Assembly (NCBI GenBank): GCA_009733775.1
Contig: WOGZ01000087.1
Coordinates: 1-64,000 of the forward strand
Reading direction: 5' to 3'
Source: Alectoria sarmentosa
Lineage: Eukaryota > Ascomycota > Lecanoromycetes > Lecanorales > Parmeliaceae
DNA length: 64,000 bases
Below are positions 22,427-34,255 of this stretch, one piece after another; positions within the stretch are counted from its first letter, which is position 1; every line of letters begins with the position of its first letter. The position numbers and the translations under genes were made by a program. The notes below the pieces were generated by a model. The model searched no databases and had not been told where the DNA came from. It saw only the letters and a program-made list of their open reading frames with translations.

Positions 22427-25400
22427 TCATCCTTCAGACTCCGTCGGTGCATTGTTCCTCCTCTTTGCCTCCTCCAAAGCCTTTTGTATTCTTGCTTCGT
22501 GCTTCGCACTTCCTGCCTGCACCCGTGTGCTATCGGCGCGCCCGTTCTGGACGCCCAGGAACAGCATCAGTTTGACGATTTCGTCATTGGTCCTCCTCGA
22601 GTCTTCCCTGATAAGCGCCAGGCGGTGCTCGAGATCTCTCATCAGTTTCTGATCTTCTTTTGCCCTCTCTTCCTTGAGTTTTGCCAGAGTCGCCATGTCA
22701 GCCTTTGCGACCTTGGCTTTCGCGACAGAGACTTCATAATCTGCCGAATTCAGAAGCATATCCGCCACGTGGAAGGTCTGCACTATCTGCTCTGACGATG
22801 ATGCTAGCAGAGCTGTGATCGCTTTTGCCTTTTCTACCTCTTCGAACCCGGCTGTTGGCTCCTTCGAGCCAGACACAGAAGCGAATGCTCTTCCAGATGC
22901 GATCCTGCGCACGGCCTTCATGATCGCCTCCATATAATCCTGGTTCGCGCCCACACCTCGAAGTGTGTTCTGGTCGAGTACGTCCATGAGATGATTGGCT
23001 CTGGCATCACGCTGTTGGCAGTATTCGATGATCGCTTTCTTTTCCGCATCTTCAAACTGCTTCTCCAAATGCTTGACCTTGGTAATATTGCTCAGAGTGT
23101 ACCATGGAGATATTTCAGTTTTTTTAAGCCTTCGGTCTCTCTCCAAGACTGCTTCAAAAGCCTTTTGGTGACGAATTTCAAGTTTTTGGTGCAACGCAAG
23201 GAAAGAGCTCATTGTCGATCCGAGCGCGAGTTTTTCTTCCGAGCTCTCAAACATATCTTTCCCAGCAAGCGTATGATCCATCAGTTTTGAGTATTGCTCA
23301 TAGTGAGGAATCAGCTGGTCAAGCTCGTAATGCAAACGTGTCCAAACGAGGTTGAAGACATCGGATACGAAAGTCTGGTATTCAGAGCGGTCCTCATCAG
23401 CCCTCCTGGCCGCTTCAGAACGTTTGAATTCTAATTCCAATTCCGCTATGTCCCCATACCCAATTTCATGGTCGTCGAATAGCGAGTCAATCCGCTGTTC
23501 AGATTCTACTTGCCGTGCATACCGTTGTCTATCGTTCTTTTCGCGCTGCTTCCTAGCCTTTGCGTCCCAGGCAACAACACTTTGGTGAATGAAACTGAAG
23601 TCATCAGGCACAGCCTCCATGACATTCCTCAGGTCTAGAATTCGACTTGATTCATGAACAACTGCGTCAGAATTTGGCAATGCCAACAACAATGGATCGA
23701 AATCGGCCTTCACAAAGCGCCGCAAATCAGTCGGTCCTTCGGCTCCAGGAGCTTTCTGCTTGTTGGTGCTTGCTGCCTCGATACAACCATCCACCTTGAC
23801 CTGCGAACTGGAGTTGTATTGACTGGTTGGTGCCGTGATGATATTTGCCGCTCCCACAGACTTGACGTCTTCCCCCCTTCCAAAGGTTGATGCGGTCTCT
23901 AACGACCCCTGCGTAAGCGTCGCATATGGCCTACAGACGGACTTGCGATTTGCCAAGTAATTTTTGACCTCGGAGCGAGCCTCGTTGTACTTCAAAGGTG
24001 TGCATGCAAGCTTTGGGGGAGCTCCAATATTTGCGAGTCCCACTGCAATCGGTTCCTTGGAGCTTGGTGAGTCCGCACGTCTTGCGCTTCCTGCCGTCTT
24101 TGGGGAAGCAGCGCTGTCCTTCTCAAAAGCTGACCTTCCGTCCTGCGATGACTCTACATCAGTCCCACGATTTGTCTTTAGCAAGCGAGCTACTGCAGGT
24201 CTGCCACCAGGGCTGTATTGAACTTCATCCAGTGGTGAATCAACCGTGACGTAGGAGTCGTCTCCGGACGGCCCGCTTAACATTTCGCTTTCTTTCTTGG
24301 ATTTAGGGTCGTCTCCAGGGGGCCGAACCTTTAGGCCAACACCTCGTCCTTTGCTTGCTGAGCCACGCTGTATGATCAATGGGGCCAGAGTGCTCCCAGA
24401 GAGACCTGTCACACTTTCTCGATTTGCCGGTAAGGCAGGGAGCGCTTTCAGTGAGCGTTCGAAACCTATCGAGTTGGCACGCTCTACAGCTTGCTTCACG
24501 AATCCTCCCTTCTCAGGCTTTTGTATGGCCTCAAGCTTTTGCTGTACCGGTTTCTGTGGGATTATGAGCTCGTCATCAGTGCCATACAAGACGACTCGCA
24601 AGCGAGACTCGCGACTAGTAAAAACATTGAATATATTCAATTTGTCTTGGTTGCTTTGTGCACGCGACTCTTCTCGCAGCATTGCCGCAAATCGATTCAA
24701 GGATGCTTTACCCCATGGATCGAGGTCTGAATATGGATCAAGAACCATTTCCGTCTCTGATGACGTTGCGTGATGGGGAAGGAAGGCATCATCGATGAGC
24801 GTAAGAGGGGTTGCTTGGAGAGGTACACCGGTGACGTTATCATTTGATGGCGAATTTTCCCGGGTTGCATGAGTGTCTGGTGCCTTTACGTGCTCCTGTG
24901 AATGATCCTGCCTAGGCTTGGTACTATCTCCCACATCGAGGTTCTCTGGCGAGGTCTTGCTGGGCAAAACTGGATAAGGCTCTTCTGGCGTTGTCTCCGC
25001 GGAAGCTATCAACTGTTTCGAAAGTAAATTTCCTCGTGAAAAGCTCTCAATTGTCTCTGAAGACTCCATCATGATGCCGTCGTTCCACGTAATGCCTCCT
25101 GATCCCTGTGAGGACTGTGAGGACTGTGAGGACTGTGATTTGGCCTCCTGAGAATTTCTCTTCCAATTCTCTCGGGACCTTAGCTCGAGCCTCTCCTGTA
25201 CAATGTTTTGCGAAACCTGTTGATCTAGCTCTAAATGATTGCTTTGGGACGTGCTATGAGATTCTTCGTCTGGATATGTCTGCGTTGTATCTCGCGTAGC
25301 CTGAGACAAATCATGAGTCCTCGATTCTGTGAATGTGTCTAGTGACGAATCGACGTCCAAGGACATTTTGTTGATGCTTGGCTCGATAGGATTCGACTGT

Positions 25401-27945
25401 GAAAGACACACTACGTCGACTGGCGGCAAACCATTTTTTGGTATCTTTCCGCTTTCTGAGGTGATGTCCTCTTCTTTTCGGGGCTTGACCTCTACAATCT
25501 CCAGAATGTCATTTGTCGCCGGCAGTTGCTGATCGGACAGAGGCTGCACTTGCAATCTGTGATCAGTGACGGTCAAAACGGCATCTGGTGCGGTTGCCGA
25601 AACGTCGCCACTGCATTGTAGCTCTCGCTCATCAGGATTAAGGGAATCTAAGGGTTCCGATGATTTCAGTAATGAGGGCGCGTCTTCTAACATCGCATCT
25701 ACACTTAGCATCCTTTCACGAGGGGTTAATGCTAATGATGCCCCAGCAATGCTTACAGGCCCTTCCGCCTTGTCAGGAAGAACTCCAATGGCTACCGCTA
25801 CTTCATGGACTTTTCCGACGTACGGAGCTTCCGACCACGCCCGGATAATGTCGTCCTGATCTGGCCGTTGTTGCCCATGAGTGTCTAGTGACATTACGGC
25901 GTGACCCAAGGCAGCATGAGGAGCAAGGCTATGAGCTGATGTTGGCCTTGCGTCGGTCCCATAGTCACCTTCACCTGAAACTCTCAGCTCCTGCATGACA
26001 TTTTCTTGCGACGACCTCCCTCTAATGGGTCTGGCGGGACCTGTTTCATGCAAGGATGGGTTCACATGCCGGATCAAGTCCGAGCCAAATAGCTCCGATT
26101 CGTTGCGCGGTTGTATGGAGTCGATAGGAGATTCCGCCGGCACCTCAGGGGACCCCCGTACCACACGGTTGGAATCCCTTGGTCTGGGTCGACTGTAAAG
26201 CTCTTCATCGTCGATCTCTTCCGCCTCGTAATCCCCAAAATACTCCCAGTCTGACGGTCCACCGAAGCCCAAAGCCGAAGCGCCGTAGGTCGCGGATATC
26301 GTCGACGACAGACCTGTGGACCGCGTAGAAATATCTTGATGCTCGCGCTGCAATCTCATTGAATCTGTCGTTGAACTTCTGTGGCCAACAGTATCATCTC
26401 CTGGCGTCGCTGTGGGAGAGCCACTCTGGCCATGGTCCTCCCCAGCGTCTGACGACGAGCGACCCGAGTGCCAATAGAACGAATCATCCCCCTGTTGCTC
26501 CGGTCTACCTCGGTCCTCTCGATTCTCGTTTTCCCGGTACGATGTGTTGGACGTTTGATGGGACCCTGGTGTTGAGACACCCGCGGTAATGATAGAGAGG
26601 TCGTTAGTGGAGATTGACTGTCCATCGGGTGGGGACAAAACAGCATATCGTTGCTCTGGAGATGGGACATGGGCAGCCTGGGGCTCCCATGCTTTCGAGG
26701 TTGGCACCAATCGATTTGCATCGGTGGAACCCAGAGGCGAGATCGATGCTTTGTGTAGGGATTCACCTGCCCTATAGCGATTGGGTTCATTGCTTTGGGT
26801 TACGGTTGTTTCTTGAGGCAGGATTTGTTGTGGAGCGAGCGATGGTTCAGGCGGCGATTCCGGTGGTGAAAGGGCAGATTCAACGTCAAAACTGGTGAAC
26901 TGCGGTATGGGAATCATCGGCTGCTGCTCATAATCAAGGCATTGATATGGTCTATTTCCAGCATCATGCGAATTCTGAGGGTCAAATCGAGGGCGCTGAG
27001 ACATTTGTGAATTTTTCTGCTGCTCATCATCGTAGCTATGCTGTGGATCATTCCAGGGACGCTGCGGCACTGATTTCGGAGCTTGCGGCATATCCTCGTG
27101 CCCCAAGGGTATCTTCTGCGGAGGAGGTGGTGGAAGCCGTCCAGGCTCGGGTGGGGACTGTGCCGAAGTTTGTACGTCTTGTGGTGGAGGCTGGCGAGGT
27201 TCTGGCAATAATGGCGTAGAGGCAGGGTCGTACGCTACAGGTTTTAGGAAGACGGGCACCTCGATTGTTGTGGCCGACACGCGAGGCGAAGGTGTCTTGG
27301 ACTCGTGCGAAGTATGATGGTCTGGTGTTTGATGAGGCCTTGGCTGAAAGAGTGGAGGCATTAGCTCAATGTTGGACCGCAACGCGAAGATATGAATAAG
27401 GATGGACTCACTGGCAAAGGTGGCTTCGAAACTGGCTCTGAACCTTGTGCGGTTTTCTGGTTGTACTTCACGCCCCACATTGATGTATCTGGAGGACCAC
27501 TATCCCAGGTAGGATTAACATGCGAGTGGCTGGCGGCAGGCATAGGGAGATAGCCATGAAAGGTGCGGGTTATGTTTGAAAGTTGACTTGCAGGTGGAGC
27601 TGAGGGGGAAGGACCAGGGGAGTGCCATCCTTGCGAGGATTCTACCGAATAAGGGGAATGGTTCATCCACTGAAGCGAGGTAGCAGCTGGCGGTCCAGGT
27701 GATAATTGGGGCGGTAAGGCCGGTGGAATATCACTATGGCTCGAAGTCCAGGAGGATCCTGCAATTTATCAATATTAGATCTTGGCGGCAGGAAGCAGAT
27801 GCATACCATTATGTTTAGGGGAGGATTCTGTCGAATTCCAGCCTTGGGCAGGTCCATAATAGTACTTTGAAAGGGGTGGAAGCATAGGCCCTGTTTTGAA
27901 GGAAGGCGAAGGAGACTGCTGCTGCCCTCGATGGTAATCTGGCAT
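22427..27945 (-). CDS. Large disordered fungal protein, coiled-coil end
   Basis: Three exons, 27945-27807, 27758-27412 and 27343-22427, give 1,800 residues. The introns are 48 and 68 nt (GTATGC..CAG; GTGAGT..CAG), and both junctions keep frame (HNG/SSWTS and KPPLP/PRPHQ). The first 1,300 residues are low-complexity: Pro/Gln-rich at the start, then Ser/Asp/Glu-rich, with a Ser-Gln run SQSSQSSQSSQ. A conserved-looking block with DPWGKASLNRFAAMLREE and NVFTSRESRLRVVLYG lies near residue 1,070-1,120. The last 400 residues (WDAKARKQREKNDRQRYARQ..FNLVWTRLHYELDQLIPHY..) are charged and helical and probably form coiled coils. I know of no assigned function. It resembles an uncharacterised scaffold-like protein of filamentous ascomycetes. 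It shares a divergent promoter with the F-BAR/RhoGAP gene. Confidence 0.88.
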
Positions 27946-28539
27946 GATGCGCCGTAGAACGTTTATAACTAGGCTTCAAGGTTTTGCCGCATTCCTCCAT
28001 GCGCATCCTTCGGCCTTGGATCATCACTCCTGCGCAAGCTCAGTTCTTGTCAGGAACAGCACTGAAGATGGCGGACAATGCATCGCATGCCTTGCCGCGC
28101 TTTGGCGGCAAACGGCGATAATTGAATGACGGCGGTGAAAGTCAGGGTTTTTACGGAGCACGAGTAGAATAGCTAGCTACTCGTAACAGCGTGCGAAGGG
28201 TGTCAAAAATCTGAATACCGAGGTTTACCCGCCAAATGTGACTGACCCACTCGAGGAAGCACCTGCCCATTTCGCACCCTCGACTTACTGGTATCCAATT
28301 CATGGTATCCAATTCAGGCGCTCGCAAGCTGTTTGGTTGTCTCGGCCAAGCTCAGGATTCCTGTCTCTTCCCTTAATCTATTTACCGTCACTGCGCATAT
28401 AGCCTGGCCCCAAACCTCATTCCATTTTAACGTCCACAACAGCAGCACTTCACAAGTTCCCACCAGGGTGACTGGATATAGTTCCTCGAATGTCACTAGG
28501 CCATTTGACCAACAAGTCAAAACCCACGCGATAGCCAAG
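27946..28539. promoter_or_regulatory. Divergent promoter, 1800-aa gene / RhoGAP
   Basis: 594 bp separate the two divergent start codons (27945 minus, 28540 plus). The interval contains a tandem TGGTATCCAATTCA duplicated at about 28289-28315 and no convincing frame of its own. Shared or coordinated expression of the two genes is possible but not shown. Confidence 0.5.
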
Positions 28540-31417
28540 ATGCCAGGTTTTGCGGATTCCTTTTGGTCGGGGGATTATGCTGGAGGGCTCGGGGTTTTGT
28601 TTGGGAAACTTCAACAGGGCGTCATAGAGAATCAGCAGGTTCTGACGATTGCAAAAATGCGAGCGGATGCAGAGGAAATGTACGGACGAAGACTGGGAGA
28701 CATTGCGCCAACTACAGACAAAATGACAGGCGGTTTCGCTAGAGACGATGGAGCAAGCCTACGCAAAGCTTACGAGGGTGTGCGGGGCGAAATGGAAGAA
28801 GCTTCGAAAAGTCATAAGAAAATCGCGTCGAATATCAGCGAACTGGTTGTGTTACCATTCAGTCGATGGTGTGAAGCTCATGAAGGTCGCGTCCAGAGTT
28901 CTCAGGATGATTTGCAGTCTCGGATGAAAGCACACGACAAGCAGGCCGATTATGTTAGGAAACTGAGGAGTGCGTACTTCAACAAATGCCGGCAGCTTGA
29001 GGATTTAGAGGAAGAGAATAAGCTCGCTTTTCAAAGCCCGGAAAAAAATGACGTGGCGAGCCCCAAAAGCCTGGCAGCGCCGACCATCAAATTGTCTGAG
29101 GCCCAGGAAACCGAAGAGCAGGAACCTTTAGAAATTGGAGATGAGACCTACGACCCTGAACAAGTCACGAAGATTTTGACGCACATGCTGAATACGATCA
29201 AGCTAGGCGATGCCAAAGTGCCCATCCTCGGTGTATATCAGAATGTTTCTACAGGTTCCGACATCACCGAATACATACAGAGGCACATGGGTGCTACTAG
29301 TGTCAGTCATGCGGAAAGAATTGGTCAGGACCTCGTCACAAATGGTTTCTTGAGATTAATAGGGAATGTTGGGAGCACCTTTGCAAACAGCTCAAAGATG
29401 AACTATCAATGGCGGCCAAAGGTATTTCAAATGACGGGCATCCCAGAGAGGAAAAAGGCTCTAGACCGGATATCGTCGATAGCTTCTACCACAGACGCCA
29501 TCGAGTCACCCATCGTCGGATCTGTGGGAGAGATGTTGTCAACTTGGAATCCTCTGAACAATGCGCATCCGAATGAGACACCCGCAGAGAGGCTTCGCAG
29601 AGAATCAGCTGAAGCAGACGAGCGATACAAAGCCAACGTTCGTAGACTCGACGAATTGCGCTGTCAGCTGGAAGAGAAGATGGTCGATCACTTGAAATTC
29701 ATGGAACGATGCGAATTAGATAGGCTGAAGGCTATCAAGGCAGTGATCTTGGACTTCTCTGGAGCCATTAGCAATGCTATACCCAGCCTCCAAAGCACTG
29801 TAGACAGCATGATGCTCTATCAAGAAACCGTTCAACCTATGGGGGATCTCAGGTATCTGCTAGAAAATTATCGTACAGGGGCATTCGTACCGCGGGTACA
29901 GGTCTATGATAATTATTACAACACGGTCGACGGTATGTTAGAAATGGAGGGCCGTTCCAATGGTAGACGCTGACCCGAATCACAGAGCAGACATTTGGAG
30001 TAGACCTGGAAGCCCGGGCACGAGCTGACCGGAAGCGTGTACCAATAATAGTCACCACGATCCTCACTTTCCTGGACAACCGTACGTTGTGCTCAAGAGT
30101 TCAGAAATCCTGCATCTAACAGATATTCCTAGATTACCCCGATCTTGAGGGAGATGAGGCCCGTCGTGGAATTTGGCTTGTTGATGTGCCCCTTGCGGCA
30201 ACGCACCATCTACGGCACGCCATAAATACAGGCAAAGCCATTCCACGTGAGGTTTTAGAGAGATACGAGATACCTATTGTTGCGAGTGCATTGAAATTAT
30301 ACCTCCTCGAATTGCCCGGTAAGATTGGACAAATAAATCCAGTCTATATTCAAACAGATCCAAACCCAAAAGGCCACCGCTGACCTGCACCATAGACTCT
30401 CTTGTTTCTTCCCAGATTTATGAAATCATCAAGACCATATATGCAACCCCCGACTCGTCCACTTCGCCCCAAACTCGTATTTCGGTCCTGCAGAATACCC
30501 TCGGCCAATTGCGCCTTGCAAACATTGCCACCCTCGACGCCCTGACTACACACTTCACCCGCCTCATCGAACTCACTTCAGCAGACGAACCTTACATCTC
30601 ATCGCTCGCCAGCAATCTAGCACCCTGCGTTTTGCGGCCTCGCACTGAGAATTCCCTGACCATGCACGAAAGACATTCTTACCGGCTCATACGTGATCTT
30701 TTTGCGCACAAGGAAGAGATCTTCGGCGAACTCAAACGAGCATCCACTCTCTCACACACGCCCAGTGGTGGCGCTGCTTCTAGTGCTTCTCGCATGAGGG
30801 CCATCAGTACTGATGAGAGCAACCGCCGCGTTAATATGGAAGCACGTAATCGAGCGATAGCCATCAAGTCGAGGAACAGCAGCCCAGCACCTCATGCGAA
30901 TGGGCGGAGCCATCGGAGAGATCGATCCAGTGATCCGCCAGCGACCAGGTTTCCTATCCAGACAAGCTCACCTACAGTTGGTGACGCACCTCGAAGAGGT
31001 GTACGAGCTAGCTTAGAGGTTCCATCTGACGAGGGCTCCTCGCCGGTGGTCGAGAGGCAATCTAAGCAAAATAACATCAGCACTATAATCAATAGCTTCA
31101 ACAACACCTCCAAGCCCATTCCTGAGGACCCATCTCAAGTTCCAGACCCCAACCATGAGAATCCCAGTTCTAGCTATGCCCCACCATCAGAAAACACCGA
31201 CAGCGGAACCACTTTTGCTGAAAATCGTGAGTCTTTGGGCCGGAGCAGTCGCTTCCCGCCAAGGAAAACAGGGACGGCGGGAAGCTCGAATCGGTCTGGC
31301 GGGGGAAATAGGAGCAGTTTGGAGACAGCGAACAGAACCAATCTAGAGTTCGACAGCGGGGCCGGAAACATGGAGAGGCACGGTGTTCAGTTGAGCGATA
31401 AGCCCATGGATGATTGA
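28540..31417 (+). CDS. RGD2: F-BAR/DEP/RhoGAP protein, Rgd2/Rga8 type
   Basis: Rho-GTPase regulator that bends or binds plasma membrane at growth sites. Exons 28540-29932, 29986-30081, 30133-30318 and 30396-31417 (introns 53, 51 and 77 nt) give 898 residues. The F-BAR start is MPGFADSFWSGDYAGG at residue 1. A DEP domain sits inside the F-BAR region at about 245-335 (DITEYIQRHMG..GNVGSTF), an arrangement typical of yeast Rgd2 and S. pombe Rga8. The RhoGAP domain covers about 465-660 (TFGVDLEARARADRKRVP, then IVASALKLYLLELP). The tail is Ser/Arg/Asn-rich and disordered. The usual EGIFRxSG loop reads RRGIWLVDVP, so the canonical arginine finger is absent. The next Arg of the family motif (KLYLRELP) is Leu. 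It may still bind Rho proteins, but GAP activity is uncertain. Confidence 0.9.
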
Positions 31418-31699
31418 AAGGGAATGGATGTGTGGGATAGCCTTCGAGTTCGAACCGCTTGGCTCCCGAGAGCGTGGTCTGAGTAAGCGGAGTTCACTTC
31501 AGTGTATCAATATTCCTGAGCAGTTTAGCTGCATATCAAAACTTGGATTTTTCGGCAAACGATAACTTATTGTGCAGGAGAGCTCGGCTGATGCTAGGGC
31601 TAGACTCGAATGAAAGAAGGAAAGAAGGCATTATTTCCAAGCCTCCTAGGAACACGGCCTTCAATGCAAACAACCACATATGCTTATTACGTCTCCGGC

Positions 31700-33680
31700 C
31701 TACCCATCATCCTTTGATAATCCGATCCCAATCAGACCCCTCAGGATGCCTCCACTCACTCCTTCCAGGCAATTGTTGACCTCCCCTTCGTCGACAAAAC
31801 TTACATATCTCTTCTCGTCCCCAATATGCTTTCCTTTGCGAGTCGGCGTTCTCCCTTTTCCGCTTAGGCCTCTTCCACAACTATCCTCTCCCAACAGCCC
31901 CAAAGTCTCCAAACCCCCCAGAATGTCCGCGAATTCGGTGTTTGAGAGAGGGTGCAGCGCGTCTTCTCGCTTACATAGTGTGCAGTACGTTTCATACAGC
32001 TTTCTCATATTTGGTGCATGGGAAGATCTTGATGGCGTGGCAAATATTGAACTTGCTAATTTTCTGGAAGTCTTTTGGTGGTAAACAAGCGCGCAGAGAG
32101 CAGCTTTCTGTTGCAAGTTGAGCTTCTGAAGACGCTGAGAGATGCCATTGCTTAATGCTGCTGCAGAAACACGTGAAACGTGGGCAATGGTGGCACGAGG
32201 GGCTGTCAAAGGCGTGAGTCTTGTCAGGGAGGCGGCGAGGGTACCTTTGGGGGAGGAGAGGTTGGGTATTTCGCTTAAGGGCGCTTTCGAAGGAGACTCT
32301 TGGATAGTCTTGGCGGCAGGGTCACTTTGATGTTTTTGCTTTATTTCGGTCTCGATGAGATCGATGGTGCGGCGGATTATGTCGAAGGCTTTGCGGAGAT
32401 CACCACTTTGAGACGCCACCTTTCTGGAACAAAGCTGAATTGCCGCTGGTTGGAGAAAAGGAAGGTAGTCGACTGACATCTTGGGATCAGGTAACAATAG
32501 CGACTTGAGCTTGGTAGTGATAACGGAGGCTATTTGAGGAGCGGTGTACGGAAGGAATGGTAGGAGGTGCGGTTTGAGGTTCCTCGCTTTCAGACGTGGT
32601 AGAAAGCGATCTGTCATGTCAAGCGCATTCGCAATTCCGATGAGGATGAGTCGTGACGAGCGATGCAGTGACCATTGAAATAATGTGTACAGAATCTCCA
32701 AATCCAGACTCAAGAGATGGTCTATCTCATCCAAGGTCACGATATAGATGTGATCTGAGGTTTTTCTTTTCGGTAAGAGAGTGTCCCGCAGGCGCCCCAT
32801 CTCGTCGCAGTCGGCTGCATCATGACCATTGAACTCTCCGATCAGCTTGCCATAAATATCCTCTGAGCATTTCGCACTCATGCAGTTGATATATGCTGTC
32901 TTAACTCCATCCGTTCTTTGAATGTCTCGACATACTTCGCTGACAAGTGCGCTTTTCCCGGTACCTGGTGGCCCGCTGACATATATGCATCGGCCGGACT
33001 TGGATCTGATACCCTCCTCAATGAAAGCATGCAGCTCGCTCCTCTCCTCTTCACGTTCTACTAAGCGACCTGGTTTCGCGCTCCTTGTGAACAGCTGACG
33101 CGCACAATTGTACACGGTCGAGACGTTGCTTGGAGTGGAAGGTGTCCGAGGTGTGTGCGGGGTCAATGGCTTTCCAACGAGACCCACTCGGTGACGAGGG
33201 GTAATGGGTACTCGCTTTGATAGAGCATCTCGGTGCCGTGGTGTTTTGGGTGTGGGAAGCTGTATGACGTCCTCGTCTTCTACTGACCACGTTAGCGGCG
33301 AAGCCATCGCAAACTGGCGCTGGACATACGAAGAACAGTGTACGCTTTTCTTTGACCATTGGCCTTACTTGGAGACAGCGCGACTCTTTTTCCGATCGCG
33401 GAGGGCTTGACTGGAAAAGAGCGGCTTGGATGATGCTTGGAATCGTCCAGCTCACACAAGTCCATTCCATTGCGCTCTGCATCGTCTCTGACATTGTGCA
33501 TGAACTTCGGGTCGACATTCTCATCGTTTGCATGGTGGATATGGGCTCTGCGCTTGACGGGAGAGGAGGTGGAGGAATATTCTTGGTAGCATTAGAAAGA
33601 CTGGCAACGAGGACGTTATGCTGTTGCATACCTTGAGCTGAGTCGGTAGGTCTTGCACGCTTTCCTAGTACTGAAGCCAT
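31700..33680 (-). CDS. CDC6: Cdc6/Cdc18 replication licensing AAA+ ATPase
   Basis: Loads the MCM helicase at ORC-bound origins in G1. Exons 33680-33632, 33581-33330 and 33282-31700 (introns 50 and 47 nt) give 627 residues. The start MASVLGKRARPTDSAQ is the usual Cdc6 N-terminus in filamentous fungi. Exon 2 encodes EYSSTSSPVKRR..HANDENVDP, and its junction reads YTVLLEDEDVIQLP. Walker A is GPPGTGKS at about residue 203 and Walker B is VTLDEIDHL at about 281. Sensor regions and a C-terminal winged-helix region follow. Clustered CDK-type sites (TPKTPRHR, ITPRHR, TPHTPRTPSTP) at about 105-150 fit CDK-triggered removal as known for yeast Cdc6. A frame that reads through both introns is misleading. 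The gene is divergent from condensin BRN1 and convergent with the RhoGAP gene, 282 bp apart. Confidence 0.95.
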
Positions 33681-34255
33681 GGATTCTTGATCGAGGGGAT
33701 CGCTCTTGCTGCTTTGTGTCACTCGAGGTTGCCCTTTGAAAGACACCATTATTTTGTTACGCGTCAGGACGCGCCAGTTTTTCCGGATTAAACTGATTTC
33801 CTCCGTAAGTGCTCCGGACCGGAAAAACTGCTTTCGAGCTTGTACAGAGGACGCCAAGACTCGTGCGCCGAGATATCGGATAATGCCCCGCCTGAGAGTT
33901 TGCCGAGACAACACACTCCTCTGGAATTGTATCTTGTCTGAGCCTGTGGCCCGATACCCCTACTCGTACCACGCCCCCTTAAATCAATCTATGCGCTGTC
34001 AAGAGATATATCTAGGGTCCCCAGCTACAGGTCCGCCTTCCAAAGGTAGGTTTAGGGCTGTTACTAGCGTCATCTAGGGTAATTTATTTCAGTGTAACGC
34101 AGTAATGAGCTTTTGAGGCCGCCGTACCTAGCCTAAATGCCTACCTACCACGCTAGTCAGGTTGGCTTGTTTATTGATTTTGACCGCGACAAGCTCCATC
34201 AACCTCTCACATAATTTTATCATTATCCTCAGATCATAATTGGATTGGCAGCATA
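33681..34255. promoter_or_regulatory. CDC6-BRN1 divergent promoter with MCB
   Basis: 575 bp lie between the divergent start codons of CDC6 and BRN1. An ACGCGT box (MluI cell-cycle box, bound by MBF in yeasts) lies at 33759-33764, 79 bp upstream of the CDC6 start. A related ACGCGCC follows at 33769-33775. S. pombe cdc18 is a known MBF target through such boxes. G1/S control of this CDC6 is therefore a reasonable inference, and BRN1 may share it. Confidence 0.5.

Noticed and set aside
33051..33914. 287-codon minus-strand frame over the CDC6 5' end
   Set aside because: It arises from reading through the CDC6 introns and in another frame through CDC6 exon 3; the proper CDC6 start is MASVLGKRARP at 33680.
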